This document shows positions 1 to 11,394 of a DNA stretch of 64,000 nucleotides, in pieces. The stretch lies in assembly GCA_050084985.1 (NCBI GenBank), contig JBITNC010000001.1, positions 97,898,001 to 97,962,000 of the forward strand. The letters are read 5' to 3'. The notes beneath the pieces are model-generated. The model searched no databases. It had not been told where the DNA came from and saw only the letters and a list, made by a program, of their open reading frames with translations. How positions within the stretch are numbered: the stretch's first letter is position 1; each line of letters opens with the position of its first letter. A program made the position numbers and the translations under genes. The stretch comes from Nageia nagi (Eukaryota > Pinophyta).

Positions 1-924
1 CCTAGGACTCCCCCAGACTACACTGGGTGGAACTGGCGATGAATCAACTTGGCCTCTCAAGCTTTTACTAATGTCAATATAACCTTCTTTTAGTTGCCAT
101 GACTGAGGGGTACTATTTTGTCAAAATCGTCCTGGCCTTTCACCTGATCTTTTGCTATTGTCAAACATTGTTATAAGTTTCTCTAAGACATAACCCCACA
201 CAATGAGGTGGTCAAACTACTCAGTACAATTATCAGGGTTCCTACACCTACAACACCCCACTCCAGCACTCTACAGCAACCATGATATCTTATCGATTTC
301 ATTAACAGTTCACCAACATGTGGCCTGATGGTTAATGTGGATGCTTACCACTACAGTGATATAGGTACAATTACTGTCAATCATCCCTTATTCCTGACCA
401 CAAAGATGTGGAATTTCCAAGCAGTGTCAATGCCATCAATGTCTTACTAAAAATGTTGAGGGTGTAGCCAAGTCTCGTAATCTTTTAAGTCTAATCAAGG
501 GGTGTTGGCTATATAAGCAAAAACAAAATTCATTAGGAAAACCCAATCAGAAGAGCATGGACTTAAAGAAATTCTTGATGTACTTCAACTGGGTCTGCCA
601 AACAGCCTCTTTACGACAATAACCTCATTGATTACGTGTAAAAAAGCGAAATGAATCTAAACTACATTGTTTCAACTCTAAATAACGATACTACATCAAC
701 AAAAACTTTCAATCCAATATTTTGCTAGCAGTTCAAACAAAAGGGTATAAAAATTGCACTTCCCCTGTATTACTACCCAAACAGTTGAAACTAACTAATC
801 ACAACTGTTGGTCAAACAGGCGCTAATCCTAAAACCTTAAATCAATCCCATAAAACCATTTTACTACTAAAAAGCAATTAAATTACTGTCAAAGCCTAAC
901 AATGAAGAATCAAAGCAACCATAC
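1..924 (-). other. Intron and unresolved downstream part of the J-domain gene
   Basis: This stretch lies immediately 3' (minus strand) of the splice donor of the J-domain exon, so at least its right part should be intron. I looked on the minus strand for the next exon, which in this family should carry the fourth helix of the J domain after the HPD loop, and found no convincing match. The reverse complement of about positions 1-50 has an open frame rich in Pro, Ser and Val after a possible AG acceptor, but that is too weak to call an exon. Confidence 0.4.
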
Positions 925-1260
925 CTGTTTATTGACATCAGGGTGATACTTGAGGGCTAATTTCCTATAAGCCTGCTTGATTTCTTGTGCAGATGCAGAT
1001 GGAGGTACTCCCAACACCTCATATGGTGATTCCTCCTTCCTTGCTCTCACAGGGATTAATCCGCCTCTACTGGGCCATCTCGTTCTTCTACTACTACGTT
1101 TACTATAACTAGCATTAATGTTATTTTTAATATTAGTGTTGTAAAGGTTAAGGGGTAGGAGGACAGGCCCAAGAGGGGCTCCCATGGGTGTGTTTATCTG
1201 CAGTCCCCACCTCGGCAGGGGGCCTCCTAGAGCACCGTGGCTACAATGGCATGCTAACAT
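925..1260 (-). CDS. J-domain (DnaJ-like) protein, 5' coding exon, probably plastid-targeted
   Basis: J-domain proteins bind Hsp70 chaperones and stimulate their ATPase. The exon encodes about 112 residues. The first 70 are rich in Arg, Ser and Asn with few acidic residues, compatible with a chloroplast transit peptide. From about residue 77 a J domain begins: S-P-Y-E-V-L-G-V, then the Lys/Arg-rich helix II (A-Y-R-K-L-A-L-K-Y) and the diagnostic H-P-D loop, ending D-V-N-K-Q. The frame then meets CAG|GTATGG, a good plant splice donor at 925/924, so the apparent read-through to a stop at 910 is intron. The ESPYEVLGV...YHPDVNK core resembles plant plastid DnaJ-C type proteins such as Arabidopsis At5g59610 as I remember it. 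The ATG at 1260 is the first in frame, but the frame stays open upstream to about 1345 without another Met. An upstream exon spliced in there is therefore possible. No stop or frameshift interrupts the exon, unlike everything else in the window. Confidence 0.82.
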
Positions 1261-2174
1261 TTGCTTCTGTGCATTTGGAAGCCAGGAAAATTGAGCTTTT
1301 GCTTTGATGGGTAATAGTTTTTCTTTTCTTCTTACTATCTAATACAGTTGATTCATATTTGTTATTATATAGATAAGGATCACGAAGGTTCTTCCCTTAT
1401 GAAATATTTATAGCAGGACGGTTTTTTTTTTGTTGTTTCCTAGATTAAATTATAAGTATTAGAAAAGAGTAAATGTGTGTTATAGGATTTTTGGTATGTT
1501 TTAATATTTAGAAGTAGAGTTTTGAACTTTGAATTTATTTTATGAAAGCTTTCAACTACTCATCTTTCCAACTTTTTTATACATCAATGCATATTTTTTT
1601 CATAGTTGATTTTGTAAGAATTGTAAGTTTTATTTTTTTTAAATATTTTATATATGTTTTTTTTATCTTTTATATTAAAGAGTCAATAATCATTTTGGTA
1701 CATTAAAGATTAGTTTGAGGTTGAGTTAATTGTACTTAAAATAGTTATAGATTTAAGAAAAAGTACATTAAGGATTAGATCAATTTAGGGATTGCATAAG
1801 ATCACCTTTCCAAATGGATCGAATTTAGCTTTCTAAAGTGCATGAATAAGCCTATTTAAAGTTGCATGATTTGATTTGCTCATGAAAGCTAAGTGTCTTA
1901 CTTTGGAGGAAAAAAATAATTCTAACCTTTATAAACGTTTTGACAAAGTTAAAGGCCAACATGGTAGTATTAGTTGATTCAAAGTGTTTTCCAATTTAAG
2001 ATGAAATTCTTCAATCAATATCATAGTTCTAATAATCTTTGAGTGATTATATGCTATATTGGTAATTTCATTAGGAAATTTTAATATTGTTTATTATTAT
2101 TCTCTCTTTGGTCAAATTTTATGTGTTGAAGTTTTGGGTTGTTAGGTAGAGTTTTATTTTTCTAGAATACATCA
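1261..2174. other. Gene-proximal AT-rich flank, possibly ending in a degraded LTR
   Basis: There is no coding potential I can support. Positions 1261-1345 continue the J-domain frame upstream without a Met and are probably 5' UTR or part of an upstream exon. The rest is AT-rich with poly-T runs. The right end, ...ACATCA followed by ATTGGTATTAAACAC, looks like an LTR end followed by an initiator-Met-type primer binding site. Part of this flank may thus be the 5' LTR of gypsy-A. I could not find a second copy to set its start. Confidence 0.35.
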
Positions 2175-2176
2175 AT

Positions 2177-4107
2177 TGGTATTAAACACTAAGTTGTTAT
2201 GTTAATGGACTTTTACAAGTTCATCATTTTGGCTAACCATGTGAAAGATAATGAAGAGAAGATTTCAAGGTATGTTAATTATGAGTATTTGCAATGACCT
2301 TCAAGTATGACAGCAAGAAAGAGATTACTATCAGCAAGAGGTAACCTACCTCTAGGAAATATTTGACAGGATGTCACATATATTTGTGGAAAATAGTGGT
2401 TTTGTTACTTGATGTACTAAGCCAATTTATTAATGATATAAATATGGTTATATTCACATTTGGATTACTGTCCAATGTTAATATATTTACAAATGATTTA
2501 GTGAATACATAATTAATTATATCATAAATTATTTATAATTTCATATGAGCAAATAAGTTATCCTCCTCGTTTTGCAAAAAGTTTTTATCAAACACTAATG
2601 AAAAGTTATTGTTTAAATGTTTTAACAAACATCATCATATTATGCAAGTGATTTGGTTTTAATGATTTATTTTCATTAGGTGGGTGTGAATGATTGTGGT
2701 CAATGATTCTTAGGAGTATTCTTCTTTTTTTTTTGGAATATCTATGCATTGTTCAATTTCTTTCTTTATATGAGAAACAATTATTCAAATACTTAATTGA
2801 TATATATTTTCTTGAGAAACTTTGATAGATCTTACAAACCAATGGGTTTAAAAGGACGTTAAGAGACATCTATATATCTAATGGACTTTGCATATCTATA
2901 TAAGATGAATTTAGTATTAACATATTGAGGTTAGTAGAAGAAGCCTCTTAACATACTCCGAAGATGAATTAGAGGATAATCCAATAATGGTAGAGGGAAT
3001 TAAATATAAGAGGGAGAAGCTATAACTAATTAGAATAATAATATTATCTCAAAAACTCCAAAGAAAGAGTAAATTCCTCAAGATGAAGAGGTAAAGAATT
3101 CCCTATAAATTCTTGTAAATATAGAGAAGTCAATCATCAAGCATTTGAATTTCCATAAATACAACAAAGCAACAATAAATGAAAAGAAGCTAGGAATCAT
3201 ATTACTTAAGCAAATGAAGAGAGTATTACCTTACTAAAATGTACAGAGGAACCGAAGTAGGGAGAATTTCTCAAGATGAAGAAAGTATTGTTGAAATCAA
3301 CTAAAAAAGAGTATGAGCCAATACAAAGGATTATTTTCATAACCATATGTAAATCTAGAGGTAAGTGTTATAAATTCATTATTGATAGCATAAACACAAA
3401 TAATTTAATGTCTACGAAGATGGTAGAGAATCCTAGGTTAAAGAGGAGTGACCATTTAAAATCATGCAGGGTTCCATAGTTACAAAAAGGATATCAAATC
3501 TAGGTAATTGTAAAATGTTTGGTTAACTTCTAAAGTGGTTCTTCTTAGGATGAGATTTTATGGAATGTTAATCCCATAAATGTTTATCATATTTTGTTGG
3601 GAATGTCAACAATTTAATAGAAAGGTTGTACATGATGTTAGGATGAACATCTATTCTATTATAAAGGATGGAAAGAGGTATACATCGAATCCATTAAAGG
3701 ATTAAGGAGAAGAAATAAATAACAATCCTAAAGTAGGTCTCATCTCAGAAAAATACTTCCTAAAGAGGATGGAGGAGTAAGCATATTTCACTGTTATTAC
3801 TAAAACCATGAAACTTGGAACAATATACAAGATGGATGAAATTCCACATTAAGGGTATATTAGAGGAATGTATAGAGATTCTTTTAAAGGAATTATCAGA
3901 TGGGGTTGCCATCTATGAGGAGAATTAATCATTATATATAATTCTCAAGTTAATCTTATGAACTAAGGTAGCTTACAAACTGACACCTACAGATAATGAG
4001 GAGGTGATGAGATAAGTCTAAGAACTATTGACAAGGGGTTGATTAAAGAAAGCTTGAGCCCATATGTAGTATTAGTTGTACTAGCATCCAACAATAATGG
4101 AGCATAG
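2177..4107 (+). mobile_element. Gypsy-A, left segment (PBS-like site, degraded gag, protease, start of RT)
   Basis: This is the 5' part of an old Ty3/gypsy element that forms the substrate for all later insertions up to 37.2 kb. TGGTATTAAACA at 2177-2188 resembles the tRNA-iMet primer binding site. Shortly after it, 2220-2290 reads like the end of a gag domain, but most of gag is missing or unreadable between 2290 and 3270. Protease and RT homology follow (separate entry). The element breaks at 4107 where copia-B inserted, resumes at 20746, breaks again at 22300 where gypsy-C inserted, and resumes at 37185. A 5' LTR start and a 3' LTR were not found. Confidence 0.6.
3276..4107 (+). pseudogene. 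Gypsy-A pol fragment: aspartic protease and N-terminal RT
   Basis: Protease cleaves the Gag-Pol polyprotein and RT copies the element RNA. The open stretch 3276-3479 carries the plant Ty3/gypsy protease pattern, with a C...G-K-C..F-I-I-D-S core in which Asp precedes a degraded catalytic Gly. After several stops, about 3590-3690 matches the family's C-x-L-L-L-G-R-P-W..DR(K)..HDG.N.Y region in decayed form (R-K-V-V-H-D followed by N-I-Y-S). From about 4000 the frame reads like E-x-L-x-K-G-L-I-K-E-S-L-S-P, the conserved start of plant gypsy RT. It reaches ...NNNGA and then stops at the copia-B insertion, and the expected W-R-M-C motif resumes at 20746. Many stops make it non-functional. Confidence 0.7.
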
Positions 4108-4436
4108 TGTTGAGTATGGAGCTTGATTCATTAGCTAAGTTCATTTTTCTCATACTTTATTTTTAATTAGCTCACAAGGGACCAATCCTACAGGATCAAC
4201 CAACTGATCAGGAAACCAATAGGTTGATCAGCACAAGGGCATGTTGGGCACTAGAATATCAATTAGTCTATAGGAAGTTGATCATAGGGTCAAGATTGAT
4301 CTGATGGTGGCTAATAAAAAATAGAGAGCATTAAACTCCATATTGAGTAGTCAAAATCATGCATCTTCAAGTATTAATTCCATGGGTGGGATTTAGAGCT
4401 AGGTTAATACGTTACCCACTTATTTCTTGATCATTT
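4108..4436 (+). repeat. Copia-B 5' LTR, first part
   Basis: It begins TGTTGAGTATGGAGC and matches 20028 onward (TATTGAGTATAGATC). It ends at TTGATCATT where copia-D inserted. The match resumes at 15605 with CTAGGGCCAAT. Confidence 0.9.
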
Positions 4437-5000
4437 TGTTGGAACGTATAATGCATTATTGTAAGGTCTCTTCATGTAATTCACTTAATACTTAAATGTA
4501 TCCTTGGATACCTTAAGTATTTAGTGAATATGATAATGTAAATTCAATAATACTTAAAAGTATTCCTAGATATATTTTAAGTATTTATGAATAAGACAAT
4601 GTAACTTATCCTACACTCCATCTCATGAGCATGTCTCTTAAGTAAACGGGTGATGCATGTCATGAAATTGTACAATGGTTAAAATGATGATCCAATGGAG
4701 GATTTTGGCCTATAAATGGAGGGCCCTATCCTTGAGATCATTCACTCAAGTTTGTAGCAAAGTTATGCTCTTATCTAGGTTATAAGAGAAGTGAGAAAGT
4801 GACTTATTGTAAGAGAGTATCTTTGAGAATAAGAAGATCTTAGATTAGTGGATGTACTCCCATGATTGGAGGAACCACTTTATATTGGTGTCATCTTGTG
4901 TGAATGTTATTTTGAGTTTGAGTTCTTAATGCTTAAGGAATTAAGAGAGCTTTCATGTGATCTTAGGCAATTAAGGATTTATTAAGTAAGCTTAGTCCTA
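4437..5000 (+). repeat. Copia-D 5' LTR
   Basis: It starts TGTTGGAACGTATAATG and ends ...AAGCTTAGTCCTA, matching 15029-15599 with moderate divergence throughout. It contains direct sub-repeats of a CACTTAATACTTAAA...TAC type and a TATA-like CTATAAATGG near 4711. Confidence 0.9.
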
Positions 5001-5002
5001 AT

Positions 5003-5014
5003 TGGTATCAAACC
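5003..5014 (+). other. Copia-D primer binding site
   Basis: TGGTATCAAACC starts two bases after the 5' LTR and resembles the complement of the initiator-Met tRNA 3' end (TGGTATCAGAGCC), with two changes. Confidence 0.7.
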
Positions 5015-6418
5015 ATTCTTAAGGCTCCTCTTCAACATCTTGGAGGTCATTCCTACTCCCTTCCAACTTGGAGGATCTTCTTTCTATTTCGTTGGTGAGG
5101 TAAAACAAAATTTAAGGTATAATCTCTTATTTGTTTTCTTGAGTTGCTTCATGATACTAACATTTTTGTTGTGCTTAGTTCAATTATTTTTTAAAAAGTT
5201 TTGCTTACAAGTAACAATATATTATTGTTATGCAATTATTTATACTAAAATTCTTTTGTTAATTACAATTTATTTTGAAAAAATTACTTAAAATATCAAA
5301 AATATATTTTATGAAATTGATATAGTAGTATAAATTTGCAAAAGTTTTACCTTATAAACATTGTTTTTTGGTATTTATCAAAAGAAGGTAAAACTTGCAT
5401 TTTTTTTTCATTTGTACAATGTTTTACAAATTATAATACTCTTGTATTAACAATTCATAATGTATTTTTTTATATACAAAAGGTATATGTAAAAGTAAAA
5501 TAATTTGAAAGGGGATTTTGCAATTAAAAAGGAGGTACATTAGCACTAAAATTTAAAATTTAGATTACAATACCATAGTTTTTTTTAAAATATAAGGTTT
5601 TACCTATCAAAGAGTAAAATTGTTTTTTGTACTACTTCACCTTTGTACGCTCACACCACAGCTCCCCTCTATGGAAAATTCAATGCTACTGGAAGAATAT
5701 TGGCTAGGGTACATAGTTTGGCCCAGCTTTATGGCACCACCACCACCCAACCCCTTCTCTCCCAATCAACCCATCGCTCCCTTTGTGGTGTGGAGAGTGT
5801 GGAGTGCAAACCATAATGTTCTTCACTTCACTTTTTGCCTAGAAGATGCACTATGAACTCATAGAAATCAATGATGTTGTGGCCCACTCTGACCCCTCCA
5901 TGTATATTATTCAACCCCTCCATCAACCCCATCTCTCTTGCACTCTGCTATCAGTTTCTTGCCTACCATCTCTTCCCACTAACTTGCTTATGTTCAACTT
6001 GCATGAACCCATCATACTCTGGAACCCATCCCCCAACCATTGGCTCACTCCCAACCTCACCCTCCATTGACTCACTCTCACAATCATCCCATCGCTCTCC
6101 CCCTTCCTCCCACATCTTCTCTCCAATGGCATTAGAATTGCCACCCATTATAGTAAATTGGATTTCCACTTGCTGTGGCATCATTAACTTAGTATATTTG
6201 CATCGCCTTCTATCCTTTGTGAGGGAAAATCCTTTTCATGACTTTCATTTGGTATGTTAGAATTTTTTTGCTCATGCTCCTCATTCACTCGTATCAACCT
6301 TACATTTGAAGTACTCATACACTTCTTGAAATAATTTAAATCAAAGGCATGGCCTCCTTTTCTAGGTATTGTTATGCCACCCCCATTCCTCCATTTATTT
6401 CCTCCCATGCTGTAGATG
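5015..6418 (+). other. Copia-D leader, left part, with a C-rich island
   Basis: There is no supportable coding region. Positions 5340-5620 are T-rich with recurring GTTTTACCTT/AAGGTAAAA motifs. From about 5630 to 6160 the composition changes sharply to C-rich DNA with short repeats (CCCATCGCTCCC, CCCATCGCTCTCCC). Overlapping open frames on both strands there look compositional, not conserved. The leader continues at 8260 after the solo LTR. Confidence 0.5.
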
Positions 6419-6423
6419 AGGAT

Positions 6424-8254
6424 TGTATTCTTTCATAATTGCACTCTGAGTTGGGGTAACACACTATTATTCTTTCATTCTTTTCAAAAAATTCTTTCTA
6501 TTCCAACTCTCTTCCCTTTAACATTAAATTTGAGTCTTCTATTAGCCCTAAGTTGAAGAATTTCAGTGTTTTCAATATCTGGTATTGTATATATAATCTG
6601 GCTATTGTATTATAATTCCTTATCTTTAATATTTTGCCTTATAAATTTCTAGTCAAAGTCAATCAGGTGTTGTAATAATTCCCAGGATAAACCTTAAGTC
6701 GTATTAATATCAAATGGGGTGGGAATTGTATGTATAAAAGAATTATGTATGGGAAGAGAAAAGTCTGAGGAAATATCCAAGAGTTTTGTAAATACAATGT
6801 TCGAGAATTATTGTAAATACAGTGTCTAGGAGTTTTTGTAAATACAATGTTCAAGAGTTTTTGTAAATACATTGTCCAAGAGTTTTTGTAAATATAAGTC
6901 CAAGTTATGTCCAAATAATTAGCGGGAGATTCCCAAAAGTAAATAAAGCCCATCGATTTTCAACAATGATGTCAAAACTTTTGGCTAAAATCAATGGGTC
7001 TTGGAATAAGTAATGGCGGGTGATGATTCATGAAGATCCTAATAGAGCCCACCAATTTTGAGTGATGATGTTAGAAATTTTGGTTAAAATCAACGAGTCT
7101 TGGAACAATGTGATGGCGAGTGATGATTCATGAAGATACTAAATAGAGCCCATCGATTTTGAGTGATGATGTTAGAAATTTTGGCTAAAATTAGTGGGTA
7201 CTGAGAAGATCCAAATCATTAACAGATTTTGAAGAAAAGAAATAGGACCCACCAAACTAAGGTAAGAGTAATGGATAAGAAGTAACACCTGGGTCTACTT
7301 GATCTTAAGTGTTTGACACTCGGGCCCTATCAATGTGTTGAATTCAACTCAATTCCACATAACAATGGTAGTTTCTTCTCAAACTAAGTTGATATATTAT
7401 TCACAACCCTCCATTACTCTATTCATTCAGAACTACAATATGAATCATCAATGGTTGCAAAGAAGTAGATGGCTATTGATAGAACACAGTGCCAGATTGT
7501 ACCGTCAAACTACAAATGAGTACTTATTCAATCAGCTACAATACCATCTTCAATCAACTACAAGGCCAAAGAAGGAGTAGTCAATGACATGTCAAGAGGA
7601 TTATAGCTCAATGGATATGACTATTTAGAAATTTCAAATTCCCAAATAGTCATGTTGTTGGTACTTATTCATTATGTAACCTAACATAATTGTAATATTT
7701 ATTGTAAATAGTTTTCTTTGCTAGCTTCAATTAAGATGAGTAATTATGTATATTAATGATAGATAACAACCTAATAGGGCATGTAAATGTATAGATTATG
7801 GAATGTTAGAAATCAAAGAGGTTAGACATTCTAACAAATTTTCCCAGGTTTGTAAGATGCTTTCATATATGATAATGCAAATAGATAATACTTTTCCCTT
7901 TTGCAACAAGTGGTTGTTTATTACTTTTGTGATTGGCCTAAGGTAAGATAGCTCGCTATTCTTGATCTTGGTTATGGATTGTTGCTTGTGTTGTAATGCC
8001 CGAGTTGTGAAGTTCTTGTTTTAGTTTTAGTTCAATTTGTTACTCTCTTTCTTGTAACTCTATACCTTTTTATCTCTTTCCAATTACTTTAAACCTTTAT
8101 AATAGATAGGAACTAGCCTATAACTTGAATATTGAGCAAAAAACCAACACAAGCACATTCCCACCACCTTCTACTCTTTAAGGAACCTACTATTGTGGAC
8201 AATGGAGAACTCAACAAAACCAAACCCTTTGAGGTTACGTTATATCAATCAATA
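6424..8254 (+). mobile_element. Solo LTR of gypsy family C inside copia-D
   Basis: This is a single LTR, 1831 bp, flanked by a perfect 5 bp duplication AGGAT (6419-6423 and 8255-8259). It begins TGTATTCTTTCATAATTG and ends ...GTTACGTTATATCAATCAATA, matching both ends of the LTRs at 22301-24522, 34871-37184 and 53293-55337. The internal repeat block (6945-7250) keeps only about three of the ~100 bp units found in other copies. It presumably arose by recombination between the two LTRs of an insertion. It also contains a short array of a TTGTAAATACA(A/G)TGT motif around 6785-6895. Confidence 0.9.
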
Positions 8255-8259
8255 AGGAT

Positions 8260-10494
8260 ACTATTTTTTACCAAACCATGCACCATTTATTTATTTTTTG
8301 ACTTAATTAAATAAACATTTTAACATTTATTATCATACTTATATAAGGGGTATTTAAATGAAAGGGGGAATTTTTTTGAGAAAGGGAGATCCTTGTTTAA
8401 AAAAAAGGGGGGGGGGGGAATACTTTTAACTTATCCTTTTAAAAAATAAGGGAGGGAAGGGAATTATTATAGAGGGGAATTTTTTTCTCTCCTTTAAGTA
8501 AGTTATTTTTTACCTTTGTAATAAAAGGGGGGAATATTTTTGTGATGATCCCAAACCAATGGAGCATGCCCTAGGAGAGGGATTTTACCTTGAAGCTCTG
8601 AAATTGTCCAAAAAAGATCAATAATGCATAAATATTCCAACTATTAACTAATTTGGTAATTAAACAACTTTGAACATGTAAAAATATCTCTAATTACCCA
8701 AGACATGCACTTAAGTAATTATTTAACTACGAAATGAGACTCCAGATCCAACATTACAACCAAGAAGGGAAGTTAGAACTTTAACAATGTAATCATGCTT
8801 CTAAATCCAATGTCTAGCTCAAGAGGATAGTTACAATAAATAATATTCAGTGAATTTATTGTATTGATAAACAAGAGAATAACACAATTACATAAATATA
8901 TTTTTGACCTAAGGAGCTTGTACTGAGACTTCCTCTAATAGGGTTATGTTGGATAACTCCAAAGCCTCTCCAATCACAACAGCAACAAGGCCTAGCCCAG
9001 GGCTTCCAACTCCTCTATGATGGAATTGACAATGTTACTCTCAAGAATGTTGGAGTAAGTTGAGGCTAGCTTCCTATCACCTTAGTACCTCAAATGCAGG
9101 TTCCCTACAAGTGGCAGAGATAGAGTTCTCATAATTAATCCAATAAAAGAGGTTTAATAGAAATAATCAACATACTCCAAAATGTCCAAGATGACCAAAT
9201 ATTATAAAAATAAATAAAATAACACCTAAATTAATGTTCCCATTTATCAGAGGTGAAATGGAAAAAACACAAAAAATGGAGACATTACAATTTTTAAAAT
9301 CATCTTTATTAAAATGGTGGAGAGGAATTAAATCTAAGGAAAGTTTTTGCTATGATAAAAGTGGTGGAAGTAATTTTTTTTCTAAGTGTCAAAAGGGAGA
9401 GTTATTTTTTCTCTGTCAATGTTAAAATACTTTTTTTCCTTCTCTAAGGTAAATTTGCAATGGAGGGATTTTTTTTACCTAAGTATATTTTTTAGTGTTG
9501 AAGGAAGGGAGCAGAGCTTTTTTTGGCTAAGTTCAATTTTTTAAGTAAAACGGGGACTTGTTGTTTTTTATTGTTATTACTTACAAATATTGAATAGGTG
9601 CTTTTTTGTAAAGAGGTCCTCTTAGAGTTGTGACAAAACCTAATGGAAACTCTTAGGTTTCAAATTGGATGATGTAACATTTTTTCCATGCACTTTATGT
9701 TAAGTACTTTGCTTTTATTATTTTATAACAAATCAAAAATATTGAAATTGCACCCCCTAAAATGAGCACATTCGCACATTTTATTTAGTAACATGACTTG
9801 TTTGGGGAGCCATGATGGGAAGACAAGGTAGACTAGATCCTTTAGTCTATTGATATAAATGGTGTAAAGTCTATACTTCTTAATTCCCCTAAGTCCTATG
9901 TTGGTATGGATATAACTCCATATAGGTGGATAGGCATGTGTGTAGTGATACCACATGTCTACATGTCCATTCAAGGATTATCCTGATAACCTAGGAGGAC
10001 AACTTAAAACCTAATCAAGATAAAATTTGGTTGATTTAACATACATCACACCCTTGAATAATAATATGAGAATATATTGTTTACCATAGGGGAATTAGTT
10101 GAGGATTGGTAGGACTTGGACTCCATTATGGCTTGGATTTCATCACCAAGTGTTGCATGAGGGCTCCCAAGTGAAGGTTTAATTTAAATAAGAAAATAAC
10201 CTTGAATCTACCCTCTCAAAACTAATGTTACTTGATTATGATAAAATATTGGATGTATGGGACATATGATTTAATTAGTTTGAAAACAATTTATACATGT
10301 GAAATTGATTAACAATTTAAGCATGTCTTGTTGATTATCCTTAGTTAAAATTAAACATATATGATTGATTAATTTGAACAAATTCAACATGTATGATTGA
10401 TTAATTTGAACAAACTCAACATAATGGTTTATTAATTTGGTTCACAAATATAACTTTATTGCATTGGTTAATGCTTTCACCTTTTTTGTAGCAA
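8260..10494 (+). other. Copia-D leader, right part, with purine runs
   Basis: There is no coding region I can support. Positions 8350-8535 hold purine-rich runs, including a run of 12 G at about 8407-8418 and repeats of AAGGGGGGAAT followed by T-tracts. A related but weaker pattern recurs at 9350-9560. Positions 8540-9140 are ordinary mixed sequence. Positions 10260-10440 contain a short degenerate repeat of a CATGTATGATTGATTAATTTGAACAAA type unit. Confidence 0.45.
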
Positions 10495-11330
10495 ATGGAA
10501 GACTCCTTTTCATCTAAACACATTCTATATGATTCCAACTATGACATTTCAGAACCTAAGATGAAAGCAAAGCTCCAAGCATGGAAACTATGGCAAATGG
10601 TAAATGAAAACCAAGTTTCTCTAATAAATAAGAAGACACTTAAGATTTACAACATAAAGAATGAGTTTGCAACCTCTATGATCTTTCATGTAGTTTCAAA
10701 TGAGGCCCTTCTCATGGTCTCTTATTTAAACTCCATAAAGGAAGCTTGGGATAGGCTAAATAAAATCTACCTCTGCACCAAATTCTCCATGAGATTTACT
10801 ATTCTTCAAAAATTGTTATAATCACATCAAAAGGAAAATAAAAGTGTTGCAATATACTTGAATAAGATTATTAATCTTGGGAACCAACTTATGGGGTGTG
10901 GTTGTAATTGGACCATCAATGAGTTTATGGTGTTCATCATCCTTCAAAGCCTCTCTACTAAATTCAATCACTTTATGATAGTCATTGAGATGAGGTTCAA
11001 TGATGAAGAGGAAGTGTACTCCTTGGAAAATCTTTTAATACTTCTCATGAAACACGAGAAATTTTTTTTAAAAAAGTTGTTGATCTTCACTCTTAAAGAG
11101 CTTTTTGCATTAGGACTAATGAAGACTCACTTCAAAAAGAAGTTCAAACACCAAAATAAATATTCCCATACTCCAAAATAGGACTTTAATAAAGGTAGAA
11201 ATAAATAGCATAATGGCCATGATAAGTCTAGCAAATCCAAATCCAAATTTAAAGGCAATTGTAATTTATGTGGTATCTATGGTCACATGAAATCAGATTA
11301 CTATGAGAAAAAGAAAGAATAGGTGGAAAA
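10495..11330 (+). pseudogene. Copia-D gag (degraded)
   Basis: Gag forms the virus-like particle of the retrotransposon. The frame starts with Met at 10495 and reads 108 residues before a stop, then continues in the same direction at 10858-11181. It has the plant copia gag features W-x-x-W near residue 30, then S-I-K-E-A-W-D-R-L-N and later L-x-x-x-G-x-x-x-x-D/N-x-x-x-x. A zinc-knuckle remnant is visible near 11260-11310 (C-N-L-C-G-I-Y-G-H-M-K-S-D-Y-Y, the last Cys lost). Several in-frame stops make it inactive. Confidence 0.7.
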
Positions 11331-11394
11331 TGAACTAAAAAATCAAACAACTTTAAAGGCAAGAAGAATAATAATAAATCTTATTTTTATGGTC

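Noticed and set aside
1-924. tRNA or other RNA genes here or elsewhere in the window
   Set aside because: I saw no tRNA cloverleaf with A and B boxes, no rRNA and no snRNA-like sequence; PBS sites only resemble the tRNA 3' end.
5040-5291. Membrane-protein-like ORF just after the copia-D PBS
   Set aside because: T-rich leader sequence gives a hydrophobic translation by composition; no family resemblance.
5620-6408. Overlapping ORFs on both strands in the C-rich block as host genes
   Set aside because: They have no recognisable domain, no splice context and biased composition that opens several frames at once; they lie inside the leader of copia-D.
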